Of a DNA stretch of 64,000 bases, positions 36,493 to 49,553 are shown in pieces; the first letter of the stretch is position 1; every line of letters starts with the position of its first letter. Source of the stretch: Hydractinia symbiolongicarpus. Lineage: Eukaryota > Cnidaria > Hydrozoa > Anthoathecata > Hydractiniidae. Below the pieces are notes generated by a model, which ran no database searches, was not told the DNA's origin, and saw only the letters and a list, made by a program, of their open reading frames with translations. The stretch lies in the NCBI RefSeq assembly GCF_029227915.1, contig NC_079888.1:14243001-14307000 (forward strand). The letters are read 5' to 3'. The position numbers were made by a program, and so were the translations under genes.

Positions 36493-37903
36493 TAATCTTT
36501 AAACTCATTTCAAGCTTACGCATTCTATTTATCTTTTAATACTTGCCAACATAAATTAAGGAAAAATACAGTTAGTAGGAAGCACTACTGTGTCTATAAA
36601 CTGCAAATACTGTGCAAATAAGTAAACAACATTTTGTCGATAAAAATTATTCATCGTTAAAAAATAAATTGTCGGTAAAAAATTTCCTCGGAAAAAAAAA
36701 TTCGTCCGTAATGTGTATTAGTCAAAAGCAAAGCTTTATCACTTTTTGCCGACGAATGTTTTACCGTTAGTTATACGGTTTGACATTATTCCATAGTTAT
36801 CTTGTGTTTTCCTTGTCTGGTGAATAAATAGAATAAAAGCAATGCCGTCAATAATAACCGAACGTTTTAATATACTATAACCCTTTCCCTGCCGCTGCCT
36901 ATGAATTTGAATCTGAATACCCTTAATTATTTGCTTTCGTACATTTTAATTTGGCATTCTAACCTGAAATTTTGTTTAAGCACTGCCTAGCTTAAAAAAA
37001 AGAAATAAGAAAATTTTAATGCACATCTTGACCAAAGTCATACCAGTAAACGTTTTCGACATTAATATTAAAAGAATTTGTGCACAACTGGCCATATATC
37101 ATAAACCCTTTTCTAGTCAAGTTTTTGGGTTTTCTAAGTGACGAAGGAGGCGTGAACAACACAGTTCCCACGCCTCGCTTTTTAAAAAATGTCTTTCAAC
37201 TGCTTTTGTGATTTGCAGCTTATTTAAAAATTAGGCTCGGCAGTTTATACTATGTTATGTACTACTTTGGAATTTTTGCACCACCTTGTAATTAAGAGAG
37301 CAGTACATGTCCAATTTTTCGAACTAGCTATAATAAGTGCTCATAGTTTCTTTAACAATTTTTTTCTGTTTAAAAGAACAACCCCTTTAACACGATGGGC
37401 CAGAAATCTCTTTCTAAAATTTGTTGCACATGAGTTCCTGAGAATTTATTAAATAGCGTAATTTTACTTGGTAGTACTATTGCTGTTAAAAACAAGTGGA
37501 TAGAAAGCTACAACTTTCAATTCTGCATCTGTTAAAACAATACGTTGTTCAACTAGTTATGAACATATATATTATTTGCTTAGGCACAGAAATTACAAAG
37601 TGGTGGAGAAAATACGAAGTGGAAGATAATATATCACAATCAGTATAATATCAAGGCTGCCATGAATTTGAATATTTTTTATTTCGACGTGTCACAGTAT
37701 AGCATAAACAAAAAGGGAAAATGATATTCTGAACTCACATGCTTCTTTATTTTATTTTTTTTTCCAACGGATTGATATTCTAAAAGACGCGACATATGTG
37801 GTTGTGAGCAAAAGGTTGATTGACAATGGCATTAATAACTTGTTACGAAATCACAGAGTCAAGAAATAAAAATCAACAGAAAATTATTTTGTTTAAAACT
37901 TAC
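36493..37903. other. Gene C intron, no exon recognised
   Basis: The short cytoplasmic exons seen in genes A and B (IKINWKNKNESPAQ and NLYDEI) should lie here or beyond, but I cannot find them. One imperfect inverted segment gaggcgtg.../cacgcctc occurs at 37147-37177. Confidence 0.4.
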
Positions 37904-38437
37904 ATCAGAAAATTTCTCTTCTTTCCAATCAAAATAACAAGACATAAACATATAAGACATCCACCAAAACCACTCAACAAAGCAATTAAAACATTTTTAG
38001 TCTCAATACTACACTGATACACGGGTTGTGTGTTTGCACTCGTGGTTGTCCATGCAGGAGGAAATGTACTTTCAGTTAATTGATCTGAAAAGATAAATGA
38101 ATCTTATGTTTAAACTGTGGGTTTTGAACTGTGAGAAAAGGCATTTCTTACTGCGTTTTCCCTCAATGAGTTAAATCAGAATCTGTTTTCATAATGCCAT
38201 AAGTGCATTTTGTTTAATGCTTTGCAAAAATAAAACGAAAAAACGCTTAAATTATACAAAAGTAGTACATTTAAATGCAACGCTTACAAGCTTCAAAGAC
38301 TGAATTTATGCACTCAACCATTAAAATGTTTAAATAAACGCTACGTTATCTAATAAAAAATAATTTTCCAAAATACCTGTTACTTTTGTAGTTGTCGTGA
38401 AATCATTGGTTGTTGTTGAAGTGGTTTGTGTACTTGT

Positions 38438-39343
38438 TGAATTTCCGCGCCCGAAGGCGTAGGAAATTCTTTAAAACCGTCGTTTTTTTCTTTCGGAGCA
38501 TTTTTTGAGAAAAAATCGACCATGGGATTTCACTTTGCTCAGTCACAGATGTAAACTTCGTACCCAAGCCCCTTAACTACTGGGAAGTCTCGTATTGACG
38601 TTTCAGGCCAAAATTGGTATTTGTTTTCGACAAAATTTAACACAGTTAACAAAAAGAGTATGCTGAACATAATGGTGACATAATAATTTTGATTTTTGTC
38701 ACCTAAATGTCATTTTAGGCCAAAATTGGTCCAAAAATTAAAACTACTTTATTTTAAACAAAAATTGGCAAAGTTAACAAAATAAGTATGCTGAACATAA
38801 TGGTGACATCAAAATTTTGATTTTTGTCACCTAAATGCTATTTTAGGCCAAAATTGGTCCAAAAATTAAAACCACTTCATTTTCGGCTAAATCTGGCACA
38901 GTTAACAAATAAAGTATGCTGAAAATGATGATGGTACAAAAGTTTAATTTTTGGCACCTAAATGTCATTTCAGGCCAAAATTTATCCAAAAATTAAAACT
39001 GCTTTATTTTCGACAAAAATTGACACAGTTAATAAAAAAAGTATGCTGAAAATGATGGTCACATCAAAATTTTGATTTTTTGTCAACTAATGCCGTTTAA
39101 GACCATAAACGTTTCAATCGCAAGACTTTCAACCATGAATGATAGGCTGTATTTTTTGTTAGCTTCTTTTAAAATGTGAGTTTAATGACACGTTTCGATT
39201 TGTTTGCGTTTGTTGTAAGATATAATGTCAGTGGTGTGCTTTATCTTCAGAGGTTCATGCACCGAACCCCTTTGAATGTTTGGCACAATAACACAACGAA
39301 TTAGCAGGTTTTCATCAAATATTTTGGTAGCGCGCGGAAATTC
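38438..39343. mobile_element. 0.9-kb TIR element in gene C's stalk exon
   Basis: Ends GAATTTCCGCGC (left) and GCGCGGAAATTC (right) are inverted copies of about 12 bp. The flanking gene C exon reads through on both sides with Thr-rich coding (FPPSTTITTRSPGGS and NSTSTQTTSTTTNDF). The interior is a 128-bp tandem array. No protein; boundaries are good to a few bases because the target duplication is ambiguous (possibly 2 bp). Confidence 0.65.
38600..39120. repeat. 128-bp tandem repeat, four copies
   Basis: The phrase gtatgctgaa recurs at 38658, 38786, 38914 and 39041; each unit also has ttaggccaaaattggtccaa and tgacatcaaaattttga. Confidence 0.8.
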
Positions 39344-41208
39344 TTGGAGCCCCCAGGGCTTCTTGTTGTGATTGTGGTGGAAGGAGGGAAATATTCATCA
39401 CCTTTTAGATGATCTAAAAAGTAGGACAATTGTGGTAATTTACATACCATATTTTAATTGTTAAGTTTATGTACGTAACTATTTACTTAGGCATGTGTTA
39501 GGGAGTGATCCGATGCTATGTTAATACTTTGTGCATTTGGTTGTGAAAGGAGGATGCATTGGTGGAAATATTTGCTTCCTAATATTTGTGTCTACCATGT
39601 ACTTTTTTATAAAAATTACCCATTTCAGCTGCATATCAGAAATACTATATAATATTTAATATTTGAGAAAAAAAAAGGAAAAATCCGCAGAAATATAAGG
39701 GTGCATAAAATAAACACCAGATATTTAAAAGTAAAAAAAAATTTGGAACAATTAACTATTATCCTTTATGACATATCATGCTTCACACATATTTGATCAT
39801 ATAGAATGGATTTGGGGATTTGTCATAATAGCGCGAGAAATTCGTTTTGCTGATAAAATTTTGCAAAATAAATCGCAGTAAATATTGTGGCAGAATTATA
39901 ATGTTGGGAGAAAGAATAAAATAAAAATGTTTCATTGCATACTAATAGTTACTTACATGTTGCAGTTCCTTCATTATTAATAACCACACATCTTGTTCCA
40001 GCAGACCCTGATATATTCTCTCCATTCTCATCCAAACAATTTATAAATATTTTGATTAACATTCCATCCCAGTGATAAGCGAAACCTATTGTTACCTGAA
40101 AAGAGAATTGGCGACAAAATTAAGGCGGGAATTTTTGCTTTGGATGCGAACATTTTTTAAAATTTACCAATAGCGCAAGACTCAGTCATGAAATTGTTAA
40201 GAATTCTTTTTATATTTTAAAGAAAGAAAAAATATTATAAATTTTTTTGGGGGGCATTTCTTCTTTAATGGAACTGTTAATAGCTGCTAAAAATAACTTA
40301 CAAATTTGTTACCATAATCAAATTGATAAGTCAAAGTGCGTTTGATATGTTCGCCAATATTGGAACCCCAATTGATGTGTTTAAATATGCGTTCGTATTT
40401 TGAACTTCTATTTTTTCATCTGAATGATTTCTACATAACTGTCCGTCTGGAAAATGCGTCTTTTCCATTAGTCTGATATGACATGTTGTAGCTTTGATTG
40501 TTTCATTTGGAACAAATCCGAAAGTTAATGATTTACTCTTAAGCTCCCAGTCACATCCTAATATTAATGCAAAAATTCATTATAAAAGTGATATCCTAAT
40601 AGTAGCAGACACTAACTTAGAATCTTCCCTTATTCAAAATAGTGCGATAAAGTTTGAGACAAAGTCAATGCAACTCAAATAGCACATGGAGATAAGTGAT
40701 AGTATATTAAAGTAGACACTGATTAAAATATTTTCCTAAAAACCTCATCAGCGTCTTATGGTTAAAAATATAGAGCCAAACATTTCGGCCCTATAACGTT
40801 GAAACTGCGAAATCAAAACTTTTGCGAAGAGAATGCCTCGAAGTTCAATCTGGTGAAACAGAACTGCTCATACTTTTCATCATCAAATTCTTCGTCTAGT
40901 TCTTTCCGTGAAAGTAAGGTTGCAGAAACTTAAATTCATAAATCAATATGTTTTTTTGTGAAAATGTCAATTGATTTCCTCATAATTTTATATATAGAAA
41001 AAGTATCTAGCAATAGAATGTGTAAACAAGATGTAACTCTTTGAGTAAAATGCAATATCGTTCCAAGAGCTTCTTTTTCACTTTTTAATATGCATGTCGG
41101 CCTGTCACTAAATTTTCCAAATAATCGTCGGTGAGTGCTTTTGGCTTTGCCTATTTCAAATTTTAGAAAAAAAAATCTCACAATCGTCTTTTTTTTTCTT
41201 TTTTTTTT

Positions 41209-41335
41209 CAGACGCCATTGCTCGAAAGTACCCTGCCGCCACGGAGAAGGATGTGCGCAATCAAATTGCAATAAAGCTAAAAAACGCCCCTGATCAAAAG
41301 GGCGGTGCCGGTCGCCAAAAAGCAAACCAGCCAGA
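41209..41335 (+). pseudogene. Last exon of a DUF4806 gene from an older EnSpm element
   Basis: After a polypyrimidine tract and CAG, a plus-strand frame reads DAIARKYPAATEKDV, KLKNAPDQKGGAGRQK and a stop. It aligns with the last exon of the complete DUF4806 gene at 48647-48806 (AVLNNFKNATASDV ... FKQAPDRSGGGGRKK). No upstream exons are found, so only the 3' end of an older copy survives. Confidence 0.65.
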
Positions 41336-41664
41336 ATGAAATATTTAATATTTTTGTTATTGTTTTTCTGTTTGTTTATTTCGCTCCACAGGATTTGGAA
41401 CTGTTAGTCTTTATTTATTTATCACGAGCATTTAACAGGATAGTCATTCAAAAACTACCGTAGTTTGTCTAATTTAACACGCCCTCTTATTAACGCGCAT
41501 AGGCCATTTTTAGCAAAAATTGTAATTTATTACCAAGACAGACTTATTCTTTTTACATATCAGTACAGTACGCTCTGGGAAAGTGGAACCTACCTGTGGT
41601 GGAAAACATTGAAAGAGCCCGAAAAAAAATCTATCCGACTTAGTGGAAGTACCATCCCAGTAAA

Positions 41665-42001
41665 CATAAAGACGTCTTAAAGACGTCTTTTCTCGTCCCC
41701 AGCTCGTTCGGACGTCTTTGGACCAGAAAAAGACGTCTTAAAGACGTCTTTATTTGGTCTTCGTTAGACCAGTCAAATCTCGTTCGAAAGAAACGTCTTA
41801 AAGACGTCTTTATTTGGTCTCCGTAAACCAGTTAAATCTCGTTCGAAGGAAACCGTTTTAAAGACGTCTTTATTTGGTCTCCGTAAGACGAGTTACATCT
41901 CGTTCGAAAGAAACGTCTTAAAGACGTCTTTATTTGGTGATTTGGTCTCCGTAAGACGAGTTATATCTCGTTCGAAAAAAACGTCTTAAAGACGTCTTTG
42001 T
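41665..42001. repeat. Left subterminal GACGTCTT array
   Basis: Roughly 60-70 bp units with aaagacgtctttatttggtct and tctcgttcgaaag, at least four copies. Such subterminal arrays are the usual transposase-binding regions of EnSpm/CACTA elements. Confidence 0.75.
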
Positions 42002-43501
42002 TTGTAGGAGAACAAATCAAGCTGAACAATGATTAACATTTAGAATAATAACACATGATACTAAAAACTTTTTTGAAAAAAGCGTGTGTTCATTGAAAAG
42101 AGAAATTCAGTTCCTATAAATTTGCAAAACTGCAACCCTGTTTCTCCGAGACGAGTGCGAGACATCTATTGTGAAACTCGTATCACCGAGACGAGTTAAA
42201 GCCCACTCTACACTATGGCCTGAAACTAGTTAGAGTTATATGTAAGGGGGTAGCACAGATAGTAGTTTACATTATTAAATCATAGTCTTTACAGAATTAG
42301 TTATAATGACAAATAAAATAAATAGGTGTGTTATAAGAAATTTTTGTACTTCTTTATGTTTTGGGTTACTTGGAATGTGTGTAATATTTCTGCTGACATC
42401 TCTACATTCATACCCCCATACCGTGAAAGTTCGCGCCTTTTTCAAAATATTTTTTCGGCGGATTTTTTTCAAGATTTTCTGAAACACATAAGGCCGAGCT
42501 CTTCGGGAAACAATAGAAATATCATAAAGGCAAGTCTACACTTTTATTTTTCTTCATATACACAAACATAAAAATGGTAGGCAGATGCTTTTCTGATGAA
42601 TGGATGCTATTCTGAAACGAACGTTCGTTGTCTAGCACTTTGGTTAAATATAATGGTTAAATATAAGTAAATAATGATAAAAATTACCAAGGAAATTAAA
42701 AAGCACAACGATAAAGCTAGCTTAGCTGGCTACCGTTTGTGTGGTAGTGTGGCTGCCACCAACAAGGTTTTTCCAGCCCACTAAAGTCATTCTTCGAATT
42801 TGCTTGTCTTGGTTGTGTGGTAAGAATCGTTTGTGTTGTCATTTTCTTTCTACTTTTCTGACCACTTTACAGCAGATATTAAGAAGTTAAAATCCCATGC
42901 AGTGCAGGTAGCTATTAAGCTACTAAATTTAGTAGCTTAATAAAGTGAGGGAAAAACTTGCAATTATATAATAATAACCAATTGATGTAGCTGCAGACAA
43001 GCTTAAAAATTTTTTTTCACACTTTTCAAGCTTTTTATGCCTATAAAGGAAATATAGGTGAATTCCAACATGGCGTTATTTGTTTACATGCTTTTCGTTT
43101 GAGGTTATAAACTATTATCAAGTGCAGATTTATGTCTTCTGATTTATTTGAATTCATTTAGCTAGCTAAAGTCCTAGAAATGCCTTCATGTGAAGAAATT
43201 GACTGATAATTACTTTGCTTCACCTAGAACCCCTATCTTTTTTCCTACCAGAGCCGAAGGAGCTTACCACTGAGAATGTAAACAACAGAATTCATCTATA
43301 TTATAGCAATTACTTACCATACACTACAAAAAAGCAACCGTAATTAGTAATTAAATTAGTATATATATGATTAGTGTGTTCATACCTTGTGCACACCCTG
43401 TAGCTAGCTAGTCTGTATAATTAATTAGTTACCAAAACAAGTTTTTTCCCACTGCCAGGCTATATATATTTGTTCAAATTTACTTCGTTTTAACTAGAAC
43501 C
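42002..43501. other. EnSpm 5' region, non-coding
   Basis: Leader region between the subterminal repeats and the transposase ATG. Repeated cgagacgagt near 42150-42195. No supported exon. Confidence 0.4.
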
Positions 43502-45439
43502 ATGGCTGATCGAGCTCGAAAGTGAAGGAAAAGAAAAAAAAAAGTACTTGCTTATATTGACGAAGATACCTCATCAACAGATGAAATATCTTGTAATTCC
43601 TCGAGATTTCAGTCACTAAAAGCTATTTGTGGTGGTAATGGTGACGATGCGTACAACGCTGATATAAATGAATTAATATCATCAGATGTGGAATGTGCAT
43701 CTAGTAGTGATAATGAGGATTTCGTGCTATCAAATATGGATGTTCGGGATGAGATCAGGTTACAGAATTATGGGGAATGCAATAAGGAGCCAAGTTTAAC
43801 TCAATCATTGGCAAAATGTGCACTTGACAATAGCTGGACACATCAGTCAGTGGACCAACTTTTATCTGCTTTAAGATTGCATGGACATGAGGATCTCCCA
43901 AAAACTGCAAGAACTCTGCTGCATACTCCAACATCAATTCAAGTTGAAAAGAAATGTGGTGGTGACTATGTGTATGTCGGTTTAGAAAGTAACATTCGAA
44001 GAATTTTGCTTTCTAATCCAGAAGAATGTGACTTAATCCAACTTTCCTTGAACATTGATGGTTTGCCACTTTACAATTCAAGCCCAAAGTCTGTTTAGCC
44101 CATTCTGTGTGCTTTTAATAACGGTGAAATATTTACTGTTGGTCTCTATTTCGGTGCTAAGAAACCTGAACTTGTTGGTGATTTCTTGGAAGACTTCCTT
44201 ACTGAATGGGAGATTTTAAAAATAAGTGGTATTGAAGTTAATTCTACAGTACATCATCTCACTCTGAATGCAATAATGTGCGATGCTCCTGCTCGTGCTT
44301 TTTTAAAAGGGATAGCTTACCACAGTGGGTACTATTCTTGTGAGAGATGTACAATAAAAGGTTCTTATGAAGGTAGAGTTGTGTTTAATGACTTTCCTCC
44401 AGAACTAAACATGCGCTCGGAGGATGTATTTAATGATTTTGGATACTACCCAAGTCATCAAAAACAAATTTCTCCACTTATCAATGCAGGGTTTTCATGC
44501 ATTCATGGTTTTGTCTTGGATTATATGCATTTAGTTACACTTGGGGTTGTGAAAAGATTATTGAAGGCCCTTACCCAATCGTCCTTTGGTTCCAAGGCAA
44601 GGCTTTCTGTTAATTTGAAACAACAGTTTTCAACAAACATGATCACTTTAAAAGGATGTCTTCCTTCGGAGTTTTCAAGGCAGCCACGTTCAATTGTTGA
44701 GCTGGATTACTGGACAGCAACAGAGTTCCGCCAGTTTTTGTTGTATACTGGTCCTGTTGTATTGCGTGACCTTTTACCAGAAAAAAGTTATGAACATTTT
44801 TTGTTATTGAGTGTAGCAGTATCAATACTTTTAAATTCAGATGCAGAATTCCGTCAAAACAATCTGTCACTTGCTAAAGATCTTCTTCATTGCTTTGTAT
44901 CCAATTGTCTTAGCATATATGGTAGTACATTTTGTGTTTATAATGTTCATGGTCTGTTACATATACATGAAGATGTTGTTTTCCACAAATGTTCTTTGAA
45001 TAAAATATCATGCTTCCCATTTGAAAATTTTATGCAGCACATCAAAAGAGCAGTAAGATCGGGAAAAAGTCCATTGGTTCAAATTTGTAAGCGGCAAGCT
45101 GAAAAGTTTTTATTACCTTCAAAGAAGAAGGAAAAATATTCCAAAGTTAGGTGCAACGATAAGGATGGTTGGTTCATAAACAGAAACAATGTTGTGTCAG
45201 TGGAGGAGATAAAGGCTAATCGATACTTGTGTAACATTTACAAATATTATCAATTTGATGATGTTTTTAGTAAACCATGTCCTTCAAAGATATTTAACAT
45301 ATTTCTGCTTCGCCCTAATTGCAAGGCAATTGGTCAAAAAATGGCTTGATGGTATTGACTTCGATAGAAAGCTTGTTTGCATACCAGATAGAAGAGGGAA
45401 ATGCTTGTTTCCACTTCTTCATGAAATTGAACGAAATTA
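43502..45439 (+). pseudogene. EnSpm/CMC transposase, broken by two stops and a frameshift
   Basis: ATG at 43502 (MADRARK) meets TGA at 43523 and continues in the same frame through a basic stretch and acidic Ser-rich region. Conserved parts: LNIDGLPLYNSS, then TAG at 44096 where relatives have a residue before PILC, then PILCAFNNGEIFTVGLYFGA, CDAPARAFLKGIAYHSGYYSCERC, FVLDYMHLVTLGVVKRLL, YNVHGLLHIHEDV and FPFENFMQHIKR. Near 45335, at an A-run, the frame shifts and the tail WLDGIDFDRKLVCIPDRRG continues in another frame to 45439. The DG, CD and DYMH motifs fit the EnSpm DDE family. About 640 aa when read through, single exon. Confidence 0.8.
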
Positions 45440-45495
45440 AATTTTATAGATATTAATTTTAATGCGATTAGTTATAAAATATGAGAGTATGTATG

Positions 45496-46004
45496 AGGTA
45501 TAAAATGATGTTGTACTTATATTATAGAGCTTAAAAAGTTGGTTAACAAATCATTTTAAATTTTTTTAAAAGCTTTTTTTGTTCTCAAGATATTTTCATT
45601 TATAGAATTTCAGATTTGATTACGTTGCATAAATTATGATGTCATATTTAAGTAATAGCAAATTTTGACATTTTCTGTCATCAGTAATTTTCTGTTAATG
45701 GATGTGTATTTTATCAATGCATAGATATTATAAAGGTGAATTGATTAACATAATTTTTTTCTTTATATTAATCAATTCACTTTTATATTATCTATGCATT
45801 GATAAAGTTTAAATGCACATCCCTTAACAGGTCTAAAATTACTGATGACATAAACTGTCAAAATTTGCTAATACTTAAATATGACATCATAATTTATGCA
45901 ACATAATTAAATCTGAGATTCCTTGTAAATATCTTAGAACAAAAAAAGACTTGTTAACCAACTTTTTAAGCTCTATAGCATAAGTGCAACATCATTTTAT
46001 ACCT
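45496..46004. repeat. 509-bp near-perfect palindrome between the two EnSpm genes
   Basis: Left arm from aggtataaaatgatgttg (45496), right arm ending in its complement (46004), arms about 240 bp with scattered mismatches and a centre near 45750. Could be a fold-back MITE inserted in the element, or a bidirectional structure. No flanking duplication identified. Confidence 0.8.
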
Positions 46005-46274
46005 TGGGCTCCATTTAAGGATATAAGTACTGTACAAAAACAGTTTATTAGTAGCTTTCTTTTTACCAGAAGATTTTCTATTTTCCTGTTTGTATGACAG
46101 CTCCTTTGTATGATATTTTAATTTTATTTTAATTTTATGCCATGTTATTGAGCCATCCTGTATTACTTCATCGAAATATTATTATAAAACTGTGTTCAAA
46201 ATAATTTTAATGTAGATTTTATTTCCACCTTCTCTTTCATTATTTATTAATTTGAAATACTTTTTAGGTTAAAA

Positions 46275-48806
46275 ATGGCATACACGAAATGCGTGTGGGT
46301 AGAAAAATTAAACGGTATGGAGCAAGAGGCAACAATACCATCATCGTGGGTATTTGCGTAATTAGGTGGCCAGTAAAAGTAAATGCCCTGAGAGCAATGC
46401 AGGAGCAGAGGTTGCCCCAGGAAAACTGGAAAACCTTCAACCTAGTTAAAGTAAAACTAGCTGATGGTATGTGAAATATTTTTATACTGATTGTGAACAT
46501 TTTTGCACTGACTTTTATTTAAATCTTTTCTTTTTTTCACAAGATGATATAAGATTATGTGATGCATTTAATGTTACATCTGCATCAAATGAAAGTGACG
46601 TATCAGGTAAAAATGTCTAAGTTTTATCATAACATTGCTTACACTATTCATAATACACTAACCATTTAAAATAATACTAAAAAAATTAATACTATTATAA
46701 AGTAATAAAACGATAAAGGATTGCCTCTTTTTAGATACCGAGACACTGAGCCGGTCAATCAATAATTCGCAATCTACAGACTGCAAAAATATATTGTAAG
46801 TAATGCTGCTATTTTAATATTTTGACTACAAATAGGACGATATATACCTACACAGACACATTTTTTTTCAGTTAAGAAATCCACACCTACGAATTTATAA
46901 TCTTTGAATTGTAAGTATGTACCAGCTTTATGAAACAAAGTTACTCAGATTAGAACGTATACTTTTTGGTAATTTTAATAGAAACTGTTTGTGCGAATCT
47001 AAATATTTAAAAAAAAAATCGAGACAGTTGTTGCTCCTGAATACATGCACACATTTATAAGTTTTAGCTAATTATAACTTCTTATTCAGTTCAAAATCAA
47101 GCTCTACCAGAAGTCGTCCCTGCAACTCTCCAAGCTGCGGCGCATAACACATATTGTAAGTATATATCAAGGTATTTCTTTGAAGAAACTCATTTTTTTC
47201 CATATATACATCTTAAGTTTCGTAGACCTTGTTTCCGTTCCTGTGTTATTAAATATGTCAATACAGAATTAAGTAACCAACGAAATTATTTAGTTCAAAA
47301 TCCAAATACCTCTCCTGTTATTGCGATGAACAGTAAGGAGATAGATGGTGAGCGTATTTAATATAGTTGTTTATAAAGTTGTCTGTTTGAGTTTTTAGTA
47401 TTTTCTTAACGATCATGCATTTACTTTACCTATAGTTCCTTTGAAAGTCAGATCTGAAGAGAGAAGTAGTGGTACTCCAATTAGCAGTGCCAGCAAACGT
47501 AAATGCATAGACATTGAAGATGATGCTGCTTGTTCTCGCTTTCCTTTGTCCGAAAAAAGTGAGACAATGCGATAATTTTTAAATTTTATATTTTTAAGGA
47601 GTAAAAGTGTTAACCTGTTGAAATGAAAAAGACATGCTTAATCTTTTAAACGTGCACAAAGAGTAAGCTAGATTTTTATTTCTATCTATTTGATCTCTAT
47701 AGAATTCCAATACAAGACTCTTTCCATCCTAACTGAGATGCGAGACATGCTCAAGAAGTTAGTGGGGGAGCAGGAAATAGATATAGAAGAAGAATACAGA
47801 ATATGCGACACACACGAGGAGCTGTCGTCGCTAGAGGTGAAGCTGGGAGATGCTTCCTCGAACAAGAGCATGGTAATGTTGTTGTCATTTATAGTTGTAT
47901 GTTCAATTGTTCTAAATACAAAAAATGAATAAAAATATATTGTTTAGACAGTATTTTGAATAAAAAAGAATTAAATAATAGTTATTAAAGATAAATTGAA
48001 TGAATTTCCTTGCAATCATATCCATATAGACTAATTATGTGTGTATTTTTTGCTCTATAGCTTCAACAGTTATCAAGAATTGGCGGTATCAATTATAAAG
48101 ACAACACGCGTAATGCAATGCGAAGGTGGGTAAACTTTTCCTGAAATGTCAGATTCATTGGCAAAGTCGAGTTATGAACATTATTCTCTAGTTTTTTAGA
48201 CTAATTTAAGTGTCGTGTCTGTATCGCCCTTTCGTCTTCTTTTTGCTAATGTAAGTGTGATGTCTTGTAAATGTTCTCGTATGTTTGCAATAATTAAGGC
48301 TTTGTTTTCTGATTTTAGAGTTATGACTAACGGGTGTATGTCCCAATATAACATGAATGGGCAAAGGGGAAAGAAGAAGTTTAAGGATTTTTCAAATCTT
48401 CTTCTATTAATTGAAAGTGAGTATATAATCTTATTTTAAAACTTCCTCCTTAGAATTATTTTAACCCAGTTTTATTTGATATGAAGTTTAGTGAAATTAC
48501 TTTTGAGTATGTTAACAAGTTGGTTTCTTTTAGTTTCATTCTAATTAGAGGAAAAGCAATTTTTTTTTAATCCCGCCCTGAAGTTTTACTAAGTATGTAC
48601 GCAAATAGCTTCAGCGGTGTACTGAAATTCATTCTACTATTTTAGAAGCTGTTTTGAACAACTTCAAAAATGCCACCGCATCAGATGTGCAAACCACCAT
48701 GTCTGTTGCATTTAAACAGGCCCCCGACAGGTCTGGTGGTGGTGGACGCAAAAAAAATGCCAGTGTTCCTAACAACGTTGAAGTGTTGCCGGAGACACAT
48801 AATTAA
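46275..48806 (+). pseudogene. DUF4806-containing EnSpm accessory protein, about 10 exons, one frameshift
   Basis: Exons about 46275-46467, 46544-46606, 46735-46795, 47098-47155, 47281-47350, 47437-47560, 47702-47873, 48061-48127, 48319-48420 and 48647-48806, with GT..AG borders and mostly phase-1 joins. Exon 1 starts MAYTKCVWVEKLNG and has IPSSWVF, but the continuation (IRWPVKVNALRAMQEQ) is in another frame, so a frameshift lies at 46345-46360. The middle is polar linker with a KRK basic patch. The C-terminal DUF4806 part reads RIGGINYKDNTRNAMRR, VMTNGCMSQYNMNGQRGKKK and AFKQAPDRSGGGGRKK. Its role in transposition is unknown; DNA or partner binding is a guess. Confidence 0.65.
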
Positions 48807-49230
48807 TTAGTAATAAAGACAGCAAAACCTTTTTATTCCAATTAGGAAAAATAAAAACCGTAAATATCAATCAAAACCATAAAAATCTTTTCTGTCTATG
48901 AATGTTCATCACTGTCATTCTGTGTTTTTAATTATATTTTTTACATATGTTATTTCCATGCGTTGTATATTTGCTGTTATATTACATTTTTAATATCAAA
49001 TTGTTCATAAATGTTCATAGAAATATAAATTGTAGAAATGTTCATGTAAATTATAAATTTGTATATAAATATAAATTTTCTAACAAATTTTTTAACCATG
49101 TTTTCATTAAACCCTTTCTTTGTTCATTTTTAATGCCCTTGTCCAGAATAAAAATTTACTAAAGATCACAAAATTGTAAGGTCTACTAGCAGTATAACAT
49201 TTTAAAGAGGAAAACTTAAATATGTTATGG

Positions 49231-49540
49231 CAAGGACGTCTTTAAGACGTCTTAAAAACGTTTTGGAAGCTACGACGACGTGTTTGAGACGTCTTTAAAA
49301 CGTCTTAAAAACGTTTTGGTAGCTACGAGGACGTATTTGAGACGTCTTTAAGACGTTTTAAAAACGTTTTGGTAGCTACAAAGACGTCTTAAATACGTCT
49401 TTAAGACGTCTTTAAAATACGTCTTTGTCCTGTCTTTTAAAGACGTCTTTCGGCGTTACGTTTTTAGACGAGTAGGAGACGTCTTAGAGACGTCTCCACT
49501 GGTCTCTAAAGGACGTCTTAAAGACGTCTTTAAGACGTCT
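49231..49540. repeat. Right subterminal GACGTCTT array
   Basis: About 57-bp units (gacgtcttaaaaacgttttgg.agctacgaggacgt.tttgag), three copies, then denser agacgtctttaagacgtctt repeats to the terminus. Confidence 0.75.
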
Positions 49541-49553
49541 TGTGTTTACTGGG

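Larger units (their letters stand above)
41656..49553 (+). mobile_element. EnSpm/CMC-type DNA transposon, 7.9 kb
   Basis: Ends CCCAGTAAACA (41656) and TGTTTACTGGG (49553) are perfect inverted repeats, followed inward by arrays of GACGTCTT. Inside are a transposase gene and a DUF4806 gene, both on plus, the usual two-gene content of animal EnSpm elements as I know them. I see no clean target duplication (cat / tct). It lies in intron 1 of gene C, opposite to the gene. Confidence 0.8.
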
